A DNA stretch of 64,000 bases from Deltaproteobacteria bacterium (GCA_016709225.1 JADJEE010000002.1:1116001-1180000), one strand, 5' to 3'. Positions 49,507 through 61,799 are shown, counted from the first letter of the stretch. The notes: generated by a model not told the origin, from the letters alone. Program-made: numbers and translations.

Positions 49507-50301
49507 TCACCGCGTCACGGGTAACGACACCCGGGTGCTCACGGCCGGTGGCGGACGGCGGGTGGACGGTGCCCCGACGGCGCCCACAGCCCCTGCCCTC
49601 GGCATCTCGTCCCAGGTTCTGCCGTCGAGCACTCTGCCGGCGAGCTTCTTGTTGGTGCCGCCCCACTGCTTGAAGAAGAACGGGACGTGCGCGCGTCGGC
49701 ACTGGTCGCGAAGGTCGAGCGCCCACGCGGGATCCATGGGCCGTGCATCCGGGCCAGACTCTCCGCCAACGATCACCCAATCGATGGCGCGCAGGTCGAG
49801 CCCATGCAGCGGGCCCAGGAGGGGCTCCAGCGACAAGAACTTGACCGCCGCCCCGGTCGCGCGCAGCGCGTCGATCCTGCCCCGGTACTTCTCACTCTCG
49901 ACGCTGACTCCCATCCAGATGTTGGGCGACCATGTCAGCCGCGAGCTGACCTTGGCGAGTCGCGTCGCCCGCTTGGTCAGCACCTGGAACCGATGCCAGT
50001 GCGCGCGTCGCATCACATCGAAGACGCGCTCGATGTAGTCGAGGGGGACGTCATCGTGGAAGAGGTCGCTCATCGAGTTGACGAAGATCGTCTGTGGCTT
50101 CCGCCAGCGCAGGGGCATCTCGAGCATCTGCGGCTGCAGGGTCAGCGCGAACCCGTTGCGGTAGTTCGGCTGACCCATCGCGTGCAGGCGGGCCGCCATG
50201 CGCTCGGCGTAGCAGTGCTTGCAACCCGGGCTGATCTTGTTGCAGCCGGTCACGGGGTTCCATGTGGATTCGGTCCATTCGATGCCGGAGCCCTGCGCCA
50301 T
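49507..50301 (-). CDS. DUF5131 protein (phage Gp37/Gp68 family), three-Cys motif
   Basis: A 264-residue protein matching the phage Gp37/Gp68 family. The N-terminus has TGCNKISPGCKHCYAERMA, with Cys-20, Cys-27 and Cys-30 (CX6CX2C), then FVNSMSDLFHDDVP and VLTKRATRL, and later WVIVGGESGPDARPM, all family hallmarks. A three-Cys cluster suggests an Fe-S or zinc site and a radical-SAM-like fold, but function is unproved. It lies 3 bases after the TcmP gene, its known genomic partner. The C-terminal ~30 residues are disordered and Pro/Thr-rich. Confidence 0.88.
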   Translation of the reverse strand: MAQGSGIEWTESTWNPVTGCNKISPGCKHCYAERMAARLHAMGQPNYRNGFALTLQPQMLEMPLRWRKPQTIFVNSMSDLFHDDVPLDYIERVFDVMRRAHWHRFQVLTKRATRLAKVSSRLTWSPNIWMGVSVESEKYRGRIDALRATGAAVKFLSLEPLLGPLHGLDLRAIDWVIVGGESGPDARPMDPAWALDLRDQCRRAHVPFFFKQWGGTNKKLAGRVLDGRTWDEMPRAGAVGAVGAPSTRRPPPAVSTRVSLPVTR

Positions 50302-50304
50302 GAT

Positions 50305-51240
50305 TCAAACTCCTTTGGTGAGCAAGTGGTTCGCGATCTTCAGGGCGATCTTCGCGCCCCTCTCGTTCGCGGCCGCGAAGCAGAAGAGATACATCGGGTT
50401 GTTGGCGGAGTTCTTCAGCACCCGCGGTTGCGGCGCCACGGCGGCGAAGATCGATGCCAAGCGCTCGTTGAAGTAGCGGCCGATCGTCTCGAGGGTCGCC
50501 TTCTCGACGTGCTCGACGTCGCCGAAGAGCCCCGGCTGCCGTTCGACGCGGTAGAACTCCTCGTACCAGTCGTCGGTCCCGAGGAGCAGATCGAGCCGTC
50601 TACGCCAGCTCGCCGGGATGTCACCCGACTTCGTCAAGAGGCGGTTCACGCCGATGCCAAGCGGGAAGAGGAGCCAGAGGTCGATCGCCTTCGTGGCGGC
50701 GATCGCCTCGATCGTCTTCCAATCGACCTGCATGCCGTACGGGTCGAGGAAGAGGACGGCGCGTCGGGTCCGCCAGTCCTTGCTGCACAGGTCTTGAAGC
50801 TCGGCGTTCGCGTCGCCCTGGCGGATCAGGATGTCCTTCGCGAGGTCGGGGAACTCGGCCTTCAAGCCCTCGAGGTCGGCGCAGCGATCGGGGCTGCGTT
50901 CGATGAAGATGTACCGATCGAAGCGCGGCTCGGTGCGAAGGGCGAGGCGAGCGGATCCATCGAGCAGGTGCTGCGCGTCCGGGAGCGCCAGGTCCGGGAA
51001 GTCGAAGGCGCCCTGGGGGGCGTAGGGCTCACGCGTCGCCGCTCGCGACCCCGTCCCGGCGAACGCGTCGATGTAGCCGGTGATGAAGTGCCGAGGTTTC
51101 GAAGGGTTGCCCTTCAGCGCGGTCGTGTACGCCTTGAGGTAGCCGGAGAGGAGCTCGAGCTTCTCGTCGGTCCACGAGCCGCCGAAGACATGCGTCTTCG
51201 CATGCCGAGGTCCGCGCGTCTTGCCCGACTTCGACATCAC
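50305..51240 (-). CDS. tcmP: Three-Cys-motif partner protein TcmP
   Basis: A 311-residue protein matching the TcmP family, which is found beside DUF5131 proteins. Landmarks are GGSWTDEKLELLSGYLKAY, YIDAFAGTGSR, FIERSPDRCADL and VLFLDPYGMQVDW. The DAFAGTG, E-terminated second strand and LDPYG motifs read like motifs I, II and IV of a Rossmann-fold methyltransferase, so a nucleic-acid or protein methyltransferase role is a reasonable inference. Start is GTG at 51240, overlapping the hsdS stop, or ATG at 51237. Coupling to hsdS is therefore tight. Confidence 0.85.
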   Translation of the reverse strand: MMSKSGKTRGPRHAKTHVFGGSWTDEKLELLSGYLKAYTTALKGNPSKPRHFITGYIDAFAGTGSRAATREPYAPQGAFDFPDLALPDAQHLLDGSARLALRTEPRFDRYIFIERSPDRCADLEGLKAEFPDLAKDILIRQGDANAELQDLCSKDWRTRRAVLFLDPYGMQVDWKTIEAIAATKAIDLWLLFPLGIGVNRLLTKSGDIPASWRRRLDLLLGTDDWYEEFYRVERQPGLFGDVEHVEKATLETIGRYFNERLASIFAAVAPQPRVLKNSANNPMYLFCFAAANERGAKIALKIANHLLTKGV

Positions 51241-53420
51241 TTTGTGGATTCTGCCCGGCGATCGTCGGGGATGCGAGAGATGTGCGTGGAGCCGTGGCGG
51301 AGGACATCGCCGCGGCGGATGGCGGTCGTGATCGCCCAGCGGAGCGCCTGGACGATGTGGCCGTCGCTGCGGAGGCGGGAGAAGCGGAGGCCGAGGTTGT
51401 CGCGGGCGTACTCGGCCGCGGTGCGGATCGCGGTCTCGCGATCGGTGCGGGTGGCGGGGAGGGTGGTGAGGAGGATGTGGTGCCAGTCGTCGGAGGTGTA
51501 GGAGGTGGGGTCGGGTTTGATCGCGCGGACGTGGTTGGGGAGGGGGCGGTCGAGGTGGTTGGCGGCGACGGCGGAGTCGATCGCGGCGAGGAGTTGGGGG
51601 CTGGAGATGCCATTATTGGTGGTGATGTGTCGGGCCTGACGCATGTGTACGGCCACGCGCCGCGCGGCGTCATCGTCCTTGAGCGAGCCTAGTGTCCACA
51701 AGGCCGTGAAGATCTCGTCATGGACCACATCCTCAGGAACAGTACTCAACTCGGGTTCTGTTTGTGACGAGGCCGCCTGCTCGCGAACATCCGGCTGCTC
51801 GTCGGAACCTTCAGTCTCGGCTTCGGCCTTCGAACGTGCAGATCGACCGCGCCGCCTAGGGTTGGGTTCGGAGCTGCGGATTGCAACTTGGTCGTCGCGA
51901 ACCCGCTCTAGCGCAGAGGCTGCTGGCTCGTCGTCCGGGTCTTGGGGAACCAGTTCTCCGCGAAAAGCCCGTGCCAATACGCTCGCGTCGAGGCTCTCGA
52001 GCCGCGAGAACAGTGGGCCCAACTCAAGATGGGCAAGGCGCGCGAGCGCCGCTTGAATGACCGCGCAGATCTCCGCCTGCTCATCTAACGGCGGTAGGGG
52101 TAGGACGAGCTGACGGACATGCTCGACGTTGAGCCTCTGAACGGCGTTTCCAAACCTAAAGTGGTCATACTGTCGCACAAGGCAGGGCGCCTGCAGGGCC
52201 CATTTCAGGAACTCCGTCGACGTCGGCGCACCTGGTCGTATGCGGATAGATGATTGCGTGATATTGGCCCCCGCGAGCAGAGGCGATGCCACGGCGACCT
52301 TGCCGATCGTCCCAACGATCGACAGGATGATGTCTCCAGCTTCCAGGCTTGACCGTCGATACTCATCGGCGATCTCGGCGGTGGTGCGCTTCAGCTGGGC
52401 GATATCAACTGTGCCGTCCGTGGCGATGTCCACCGGCCGCACATATGGAACACCCCCGAGCACGTCTTCCCCAGGAAGAATGATTCCGTACACCATGGGC
52501 GCGTCCCCGGCCCTCACCGATTCAAGCGGTGTCCAGCGCCAGCTTGCGGGAATGGGGTCGAAGTTCGACTGGTCTAGACTCGGAGGCTCAACATACTTCG
52601 ATCTCCACGCGCCATCTGTCGGTCGCTTGCCCTTCGAAGTGAGCTTCGCTAGCTCCGCAGTCGCCCATTGCTCCCGCCGTTCCTCGCTCAGGCGGGAGAT
52701 GAGATCGCTAGCAGGCTCGACATTCGGGTTCTTCGCCCGCCAGTCCGCCGTGAGATCCCCCCTAAAGGCGGCCGCGAGGATGGACTGGCGGAGTTGGTCG
52801 AGCAGCGGGGGCACGGCATCCAGCGCCTCCTTTGCCCGCCGGCTCCGGGCGGTCAGTTCCTCGAGCTTGGCGACGATGCGCTTCTGCTCGGCGAGGGGTG
52901 GAAGGCAAATGTAAAACGCCTTCACCTCCGGGTAGTAGATCGTCGAGTGAGTGGTTCCCTTGCTGAAGCGATGGAGGCTTTCGTTCTCCGCGATGAACAG
53001 GTACTTGAGAAAGTGCGGATCCAGAGCGGGACCGCAGATCCAGTTCACGAAGTCTTGGCTGGTAGCCATCTCGCGGCCGGTCACGACGACGTATCCAACC
53101 GACGCTGTGCGCGAAAGGCAAACGGTACCAGTCGGGAGGACGCGAGCTGCCGAGTTGTCGATGCCGGCCTGCGTGACGGTCTGAAGTGTCTGCAAGATCA
53201 CACCAGCGTGGTGGGCTCGGGCGTCCTTGATGCCGATCCAAGGTATTCCGCCGTCCCAGTACTCGGGGTGCTCTCGACTGGGAGTGTGCCCGCTCTCGAG
53301 CCTCGCCACCTCCTCGAGGGCAACCCAAGTCCACCCACGCGGAGCAGGCATCTCGGTCCTTCCAACCGAGAGTGCATGCAGGCCGGGGACGACGTTGATG
53401 GTTGCGGCGCGACCGCTCAC
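51237..53420 (-). CDS. hsdS: Type I restriction-modification specificity subunit HsdS with C-terminal extension
   Basis: A 727-residue specificity subunit. Two target-recognition domains are visible: residues ~25-180 (WTWVALEEVARLESGHTP, then GIPWIGIKDA) and ~290-460 (GVPYVRPVDIATDG). Each is followed by a helical spacer (LAEQKRIVAKLEELTARSRR; LDEQAEICAVIQAALARLAH) and a repeated LAAAFRGDL/LARAFRGEL. Normal HsdS ends near ~490. Here an acidic/Ser-rich linker and a further ~170-residue helical domain (WTLGSLKDDDAARRVAVHMR, DDWHHILLTTLPATRTDRE) follow. It overlaps hsdM by 4 bases. Its base composition is visibly less GC-biased than its neighbours'. Confidence 0.9.
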   Translation of the reverse strand: MSGRAATINVVPGLHALSVGRTEMPAPRGWTWVALEEVARLESGHTPSREHPEYWDGGIPWIGIKDARAHHAGVILQTLQTVTQAGIDNSAARVLPTGTVCLSRTASVGYVVVTGREMATSQDFVNWICGPALDPHFLKYLFIAENESLHRFSKGTTHSTIYYPEVKAFYICLPPLAEQKRIVAKLEELTARSRRAKEALDAVPPLLDQLRQSILAAAFRGDLTADWRAKNPNVEPASDLISRLSEERREQWATAELAKLTSKGKRPTDGAWRSKYVEPPSLDQSNFDPIPASWRWTPLESVRAGDAPMVYGIILPGEDVLGGVPYVRPVDIATDGTVDIAQLKRTTAEIADEYRRSSLEAGDIILSIVGTIGKVAVASPLLAGANITQSSIRIRPGAPTSTEFLKWALQAPCLVRQYDHFRFGNAVQRLNVEHVRQLVLPLPPLDEQAEICAVIQAALARLAHLELGPLFSRLESLDASVLARAFRGELVPQDPDDEPAASALERVRDDQVAIRSSEPNPRRRGRSARSKAEAETEGSDEQPDVREQAASSQTEPELSTVPEDVVHDEIFTALWTLGSLKDDDAARRVAVHMRQARHITTNNGISSPQLLAAIDSAVAANHLDRPLPNHVRAIKPDPTSYTSDDWHHILLTTLPATRTDRETAIRTAAEYARDNLGLRFSRLRSDGHIVQALRWAITTAIRRGDVLRHGSTHISRIPDDRRAESTK

Positions 53421-54841
53421 GCCGACTCTCCGCCGAGGGAAGCTTGCAGTGCTCGGATCTCTTCAGTCGCCCGCTCGAGGTTCAAGAGGATATCTGCCGC
53501 GATCTCCTCCGGTGCCGCCAAGTCCTCCGCGTTCGTGTGCCCGTCGTCCTTCAACCACGTGATATCCAGATTCTCCCCCCGCGCCGCAATCTCCTCCCGG
53601 GAGAACCTCCGCCACCGCCCACTCTCCCCCTCATCCTTCCGCTTGCTCTTCCCCAGCGGATCCTCCCCGAACACCGCCTCGAACCCAGCGAAGTGCTCCC
53701 TGGTAAACGGCGTCCGCTTCCCGAACGCCGGTGCGTTCGTCCGCATGTCGTAAATCCACACCGCCTTCGTGTTCCCCGTCTCCTTCGCCCCGTGCGAGAA
53801 GAACAACACGTTCGTCTTCACCCCCTGCGCGTAGAAGATCCCCGTCGGCAACCGCAGGATCGTGTGCAAATCACACTTCGCCATCAAGTCCGCCCGGATC
53901 TGCGCCCCCACGTTGTCCTCGAACAGCACGTTGTCCGGAAGCACCACCGCCGCCCTCCCACCGACCTTCAGCCCGCGATAGATGTGCTGCAGGAACGCGA
54001 GCTGCTTGTTCGACGTCGGGTACGTGAAGTCTTCCCGTGTCGGCAGCCCACCGCCTTTCTTCGTCCCGAACGGCGGGTTGGTCAGGATCACGTCTGCCCT
54101 TGGCAGCTCCGCCCCCTGCGGCGACAGCGTGTCCGCGAGGTGCAGTTCCCCCTCGATCCCGTGCAGCATCAGGTTCATCAGCGCCAGCCGATGCGTGTCG
54201 TGCACCAGCTCGCAGCCGTAGAACGCCTCCCGGATCTGGAACACCTGCGCCTTCTCCTTCAGCGTGCTCAGCTGGTCCGTCGCCTCCTTGATGTACCGAT
54301 CCGCCGCGATCAGGAACCCGCACGTCCCCGCCGCCGGGTCCTGCACCAGCTCCCCCGCCTGCGGCTTCACCAGGTGCACCATCGAGTCGATCAGCGGCCG
54401 CGGCGTGAAGTACTGCCCCGCCCCCGACTTCTTCTCCCCTGCGTTCTTCTCCAGCAACCCTTCGTACAGATCCCCGAACCCCTCGTCCTTCGCCGAGTAC
54501 CAGTCCAGCTCGTCGATCGCGTCGACGATCTTCTTCAGGTTCCGCGGCTCCTTGATCGACGTCGAGGCGTTCACGTAGATCGCCTGCACCCGCTTCGAAC
54601 CCTCCGACCCGAGGTGCAGCAGCAGCGCGCGGTAGAAGTTCAGCTGCTCGACCCCCTCCTTCTTCTCGAGGTCCGCCCACCGGTACCCCTTCGGCAGCTG
54701 CCCCTCCGTCTCCGTCTCCTTCGCCATCTTCAGGAACAACAGATACGTGAGCTCCGTGACGTACTGGTGGTACGTGATCCCATCATCCCGCAGGACGTTA
54801 CACAGGTTCCAGAGTCGAGCAACGATGTCTTGAGTGTTCAT
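53417..54841 (-). CDS. hsdM: Type I restriction-modification N6-adenine methyltransferase HsdM
   Basis: A 474-residue DNA methyltransferase subunit that modifies adenine at the N6 position. Motif I is DPAAGTCGF (168-176); motif IV is NPPF (255-258), preceded by QYFTPRPLIDSMV. The N-terminal helical HsdM_N region spans ~1-120 (VTELTYLLFLKMAKE). The gene lies 12 bases after hsdR and overlaps hsdS by 4 bases (GTGA), so the three subunits are made together as a complex. Confidence 0.93.
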   Translation of the reverse strand: MNTQDIVARLWNLCNVLRDDGITYHQYVTELTYLLFLKMAKETETEGQLPKGYRWADLEKKEGVEQLNFYRALLLHLGSEGSKRVQAIYVNASTSIKEPRNLKKIVDAIDELDWYSAKDEGFGDLYEGLLEKNAGEKKSGAGQYFTPRPLIDSMVHLVKPQAGELVQDPAAGTCGFLIAADRYIKEATDQLSTLKEKAQVFQIREAFYGCELVHDTHRLALMNLMLHGIEGELHLADTLSPQGAELPRADVILTNPPFGTKKGGGLPTREDFTYPTSNKQLAFLQHIYRGLKVGGRAAVVLPDNVLFEDNVGAQIRADLMAKCDLHTILRLPTGIFYAQGVKTNVLFFSHGAKETGNTKAVWIYDMRTNAPAFGKRTPFTREHFAGFEAVFGEDPLGKSKRKDEGESGRWRRFSREEIAARGENLDITWLKDDGHTNAEDLAAPEEIAADILLNLERATEEIRALQASLGGESA

Positions 54842-54853
54842 GCTTCGCTTTGA

Positions 54854-57800
54854 TCACGCCGTCGCCGCCGTCGCCCACAGCGCCTCGTGGAGGTCGCCGA
54901 GGATCGACTCGAGCTGCCCGTCGAACGCCTTGTTGATGTGCTTGAATCCGCCGCCCGTCTTGAACTGGCCGCGATCCAACGCCTCCCTGTCCACGATCGT
55001 CTCGACCCGCAGCTGCTGCCCGATCCGCTCCAGCCACTTGCGCTGCGGCTGCGTGAACGGCCGGCTCGCCAGGATCGTCTTCATCGCGCGGTCCACCCGC
55101 TCGCCGTACGACACCAGCGCGTCCCCCAGCGTCGCGCGGCGGATGAACCCGATGATCGACGCGGCGATGTCTTGATTCGTCGTCTCGCGCCACGCCGTCT
55201 GCAGCGCCGCCTCGGTGTACCCCGCCTCGTCGAGCAGCAGCCGCAGCTCCTTCAGCTGCGCCCGCGTCAGCTCGCGTGGTCGTTGCGTCACCACCAGCAG
55301 CGCCGGCACCTGGTTCAGGTTGTCGCGCAGGTACCCCGCGAAGCTGTCGAGGTAGTCCTTGGGCTTCTCGCCCTTGCCGTACCCCCGCTCGACCCGCCGC
55401 AGCACATCCTCGTGGTCCGAGATGATGAGCCGCGACCCATCTCCCGCACTGCGATCCAGCATCGTCACCACCGGCCCGTGCCCGGCGAACCATTCCGACG
55501 CCGCCTGCGGCGACTCGTGGCGCAGCCACACCACCAGCTCCTTCGGCGTCATCCCGGCGGCCGTCTCGAACTGCTCTGCCGCGCCGCCCTTGATCCGCCG
55601 GTGCTTGCTCTGCAGCTTCGCGACCAGCTGATCCAGCACCGCCTGCGCGACGTCGTGCGCCTTCGCGGCCGCCAGCTCCTGCACCAGCTGCGCGAACGGG
55701 ATCTTCGGATCCGCGACCACCGGCTTCATCGTGCTGACCGCCTCGAGCCCCGAGTACAGGTCGACCGCGTCGAAGATCCGGAAGACCTCCTTGCCGATCT
55801 CGTCGCACTTCCGGGTCGCCCGCCCGAGCATCTGCTCGTACAGGATGCGGCTGCGGACCCGGCGCAGGAACACGATGTTGCAGATCGACGGCACGTCGAT
55901 CCCCGTGGTCAGCAGATCCACCGTCACCGCGATCGTCGGGTTCACCTCGTTCTTGAACCGCCGGATCATTTCGAGTGGCTTGTCCGCCGCCCCCGTGATC
56001 TTCAGGACCGCATTGTCCTCGACCTCACCATATTTCTCCGCCAGCGCCGCCTTGAGCAGCGTCACCACCAGGTCCGCGTGGCTGTCGGTCGCGCAGAAGA
56101 TGAGCGTCTTGCCCTCGAGACTCGGGTCGATGTGCTCGGCCAAGGTCGCGCACACCACCCGGTTGAAGTTCTCGGTCACGACCCGCCGGTTGTAGCTGTC
56201 GATCTCGAGGTCGACCTCGTCGGGCAGCAGCACGGTGTCGCGCGTCCCTGCGTGGGGATCGTAGAGCTGCATCTGCTCGCCCGCGCGCCAGTGCATCCCG
56301 TCCTCGGCCAGCTGCGTGACGATCTGGATCGGTGGCTCGTGATCGATGAGCGTGCCGTCGATCACCGCCTCGCGGTAGCTGTACTGGAATACCGGCCGCC
56401 CGAAGATCTCCGTGGTATGCAGCGCCGGCGTCGCGGTCAGCCCGATCTTCACCGCATCGAAGTGGTCCAGCACCCGGCGATACTTCGAGATGTAGTCGCC
56501 CTCGCTGCGGAACTGGAACTCCACGTCCCCCATCTCGCGGTCCAGCAGGTACCCGCGGTGGCACTCGTCGACCACGATGCAGTCGAACTGATCCACCGTC
56601 GGGATGTCCTCTTCGCGGGTGGGGAAGAGGATCCGCTTGACCATGCCTTGGATGGTCGCGATCTGGAGCTTGGTGTCGGAGTCGGGCTTGATGTCGTCGA
56701 GCTCCTTCATGTCGAAGATCTGCGTGAACGTCTGCAGGTTCTCCAGCCGCGCGTCTTTGTACGCGTTCGCGGTCTGCTCGCCCAGCGCGCTGCGATCGAC
56801 CAGGAAAAGCACCCGCCGGAATCGCCGGGTCTTGAGCAGCCGGTACGTCAGCCCGATGCACGTCCGGGTCTTGCCCGTGCCGGTCGCCATCGCCAGCAGG
56901 CACGTCCGATCGCCGCGCTCGATCGCCGCCTCGGCGGCGCGAATCGCCGCGATCTGGTAGTCGCGCAGCCCCAGATACTCGGTCGGCTCCGCCGCGAGCT
57001 GGGCGTCGGCTTGGTCGATGTCCTGCTCGAGCATCGCGGCGAGACCGCCAGGGGTGAACCAGCCTTCGAGGGGCCGCGACAGGTTCTGCGGCCGGCGCCC
57101 GTCGAGGAACCAGATGCCGCTCTTGGTCTGCAGCTGACGAAGAAATGGCCGGCCGTTGGTCGCGAACAGGAACGGCAGCCGGTACTTCGCCCACGGGCCC
57201 CCAGGCGTGATCTGCTCGGCCGGCATCGCGTAGGCGCTGCTGTAGCGTTTGGCCTGCTCGAGCGATCCGGGTATGTCCTTGGCCTTGCGCTTCGCCTCGA
57301 TCACGGCAACGGGCATCAACCCGACGAACAGCACGTAGTCCGCCGGACCCTTACTGGTCGGCCACTCTGCGATCGCGAGATTCTTGCCTTTGATCGGGCG
57401 CGCCCCCTTCGCGTACGTTAGCTCGGCCGAGTCCACCTCCCACCCCGCCGCTCGGAGCTGCTCGTCGATCAACCGCCGCGTATCGGCCTCGTCGAGTTCG
57501 AGGTGCTCTGCAGCCGCAGTCGCACGCTCGGCGATCTTTGCAACCTCGGCGGCGGATGGTGCGGTCGCCTGGCTCTGCAGTGCCGCGAGTTCCTCCGCGA
57601 GGCGGGCCTGCTCTCTCTCGGCGTCCGCCGCGAGCTGCTCCCAGATCGCCCGATCCGCGGCCTCCTGCTCCGCGCGCTGCTCCGCGGTGAGCTTGTCCCT
57701 CGCCGCGGCCGCCGCCTCGGCGCGCGCCGCCTCGGCCGCGCTCTGCTGGGCGGCGACCTCCTCGCGAAGCCGCTGCAGCTCGGCCGCGAGTGCGGCGCTC

Positions 57801-58240
57801 TCCGCCTTGGGATCGGGCGGGGGAACGAATGGGCCGGGCTTGAAGGTGCGGTCCCTGAACGTGCGGTGGAACCATGCCCCGAGCTTCGCCGCCATCCGCA
57901 GCTGGTACAGCGCGTCGCGGTGCGTGCCCGCAATGTCGTGCGTCGCGACGTTGCCCACCTTCCGGAGCCCGTGGAAGAGGTCGCCGACCTCGCGCGGCAG
58001 CAGCCCCGCGTCACGCAGCCGCCCGAGCAGCTCGCCCTGGCTCTCCTGCGGCGTCGTATACAGGCCCGCCCGCGCGGCCGTCCGCTGCGCGAGGACCTCT
58101 CCGAACTGCCGCAGCTTGACCAGGCACGTGCTCGGATCCTCCGCGAAGTACCGCTCCGCCAACGCGCCGAGCTGGTCGAGCAGCGGATCGTGAACGACCA
58201 GGAACCCGAAGTTCCGCGATGTCTGTTGTGCCTCCGGCAA
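54854..58240 (-). CDS. hsdR: Type I restriction endonuclease subunit HsdR (EcoEI-like)
   Basis: A 1128-residue restriction/translocation subunit. Residues ~1-135 resemble the DUF4145 domain; ~145-250 are a long coiled-coil. The nuclease centre is Asp-301, then VIEAK at 314-317. The motor has GTGKT at 453-457, DECH at 558-561, then GLTATPAL and a second RecA domain with TVDLLTTGIDVPSICNIVFL and a GRATRKCDE motif. HsdR translocates unmethylated DNA and cuts it. Start is TTG at 58240, with no better alternative in frame. It is the first gene of the island. Confidence 0.93.
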   Translation of the reverse strand: MPEAQQTSRNFGFLVVHDPLLDQLGALAERYFAEDPSTCLVKLRQFGEVLAQRTAARAGLYTTPQESQGELLGRLRDAGLLPREVGDLFHGLRKVGNVATHDIAGTHRDALYQLRMAAKLGAWFHRTFRDRTFKPGPFVPPPDPKAESAALAAELQRLREEVAAQQSAAEAARAEAAAAARDKLTAEQRAEQEAADRAIWEQLAADAEREQARLAEELAALQSQATAPSAAEVAKIAERATAAAEHLELDEADTRRLIDEQLRAAGWEVDSAELTYAKGARPIKGKNLAIAEWPTSKGPADYVLFVGLMPVAVIEAKRKAKDIPGSLEQAKRYSSAYAMPAEQITPGGPWAKYRLPFLFATNGRPFLRQLQTKSGIWFLDGRRPQNLSRPLEGWFTPGGLAAMLEQDIDQADAQLAAEPTEYLGLRDYQIAAIRAAEAAIERGDRTCLLAMATGTGKTRTCIGLTYRLLKTRRFRRVLFLVDRSALGEQTANAYKDARLENLQTFTQIFDMKELDDIKPDSDTKLQIATIQGMVKRILFPTREEDIPTVDQFDCIVVDECHRGYLLDREMGDVEFQFRSEGDYISKYRRVLDHFDAVKIGLTATPALHTTEIFGRPVFQYSYREAVIDGTLIDHEPPIQIVTQLAEDGMHWRAGEQMQLYDPHAGTRDTVLLPDEVDLEIDSYNRRVVTENFNRVVCATLAEHIDPSLEGKTLIFCATDSHADLVVTLLKAALAEKYGEVEDNAVLKITGAADKPLEMIRRFKNEVNPTIAVTVDLLTTGIDVPSICNIVFLRRVRSRILYEQMLGRATRKCDEIGKEVFRIFDAVDLYSGLEAVSTMKPVVADPKIPFAQLVQELAAAKAHDVAQAVLDQLVAKLQSKHRRIKGGAAEQFETAAGMTPKELVVWLRHESPQAASEWFAGHGPVVTMLDRSAGDGSRLIISDHEDVLRRVERGYGKGEKPKDYLDSFAGYLRDNLNQVPALLVVTQRPRELTRAQLKELRLLLDEAGYTEAALQTAWRETTNQDIAASIIGFIRRATLGDALVSYGERVDRAMKTILASRPFTQPQRKWLERIGQQLRVETIVDREALDRGQFKTGGGFKHINKAFDGQLESILGDLHEALWATAATA

Positions 58241-58401
58241 CGCTGGGTCTCGAGCGCAGCGATCTTACACACCGCGGCAGCGCGTCACCAGCACTCCGGC
58301 CGTGCATCCGCGACCGATCGCCACGCGCGATGACGAGCGCCCGCGAGCCGCTGCTCGGCCGAGCGTTGGCCAGTGGGCCACCGATGCGCTCCGCGTGGGG
58401 C
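58241..58401. other. Short gap at the right edge of the defence island
   Basis: About 160 bases between the presumed start of hsdR and the end of the kinase-TPR gene. The hsdR promoter should be here. No repeat, tRNA or integrase was seen. Confidence 0.4.
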
Positions 58402-61110
<2,709 letters not shown>

Positions 61111-61169
61111 GCCCGGGCGCGCACGAGGTCCGCATCGGATCTCCGGAGGCTGCTACCTTCTAGCCGCGC

Positions 61170-61799
61170 ATGCCCGACGACGCCGACCTGGACCTGCTCG
61201 ATCGCTGGCGCGCCGGCGACGTCGGCGCGGGCAAGCAGCTGTTCGAGCGCCACTTCGAGGCGCTGTTCCGCTTCTTCTGCAACAAGCTCGGCGCCGACGT
61301 GGACGACCTCGTGCAAGAGACCCTGCTCGAGTGCGTGCGCAGCCGCGACAGCTTCCGCGCCGAGAGCAGCTTCCGCACCTTCCTGTTCGCGATCGCCCGG
61401 CACCGCCTGCTCAAGCAGCGCGAGCGCTTCGCCAGGCGCGGTCCGATGGCCGAGATCGTCGAGGAGCCGATCGCCGCCGGGGCGGGGCCCAACACGCTGC
61501 TGTGCGAACGCGCCGAGCAGCGCGCCTTGCTGCGGGCGCTGCGACGCATCCCGCTCGATCTGCAGGTGCTCCTCGAGCTCTACTACTGGGAAGACCTCAC
61601 GTCGGCGGAGCTCGCCGACATCCTCGAGATCCCCCACGGCACCGTGCGCAGTCGCCTGCGCCGCGGCAAGCAGGAGCTCCGCGAAGCGCTCGCGCGCATG
61701 GAGGACGCCGGCGAGCTCGTCGAGACCACCGCCGACGACTTCGATCGCTGGGTGCGATCGATGCGAGCCCGCCGGGCCGGTGAGGCCACGCCACGCTGA
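61170..61799 (+). CDS. ECF-type sigma factor divergent from a kinase gene
   Basis: A 209-residue ECF sigma factor: DLVQETLLECVRSRDSFRAE, SFRTFLFAIARHRLL (region 2), LRRIPLDLQVLLELYYWEDL and GTVRSRLRRGKQELREAL (region 4), and a ~30-residue extra C-terminus with FDRWVRSM. It is clearly paralogous to the sigma factor at 9264 (same FERHF/FARHF, LRR.PL.LQV.LELYY and GTVRSR.RR segments, and a C-terminal RW tail). Both are adjacent to kinase-TPR genes, but here the genes diverge. Confidence 0.9.
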   Translation: MPDDADLDLLDRWRAGDVGAGKQLFERHFEALFRFFCNKLGADVDDLVQETLLECVRSRDSFRAESSFRTFLFAIARHRLLKQRERFARRGPMAEIVEEPIAAGAGPNTLLCERAEQRALLRALRRIPLDLQVLLELYYWEDLTSAELADILEIPHGTVRSRLRRGKQELREALARMEDAGELVETTADDFDRWVRSMRARRAGEATPR

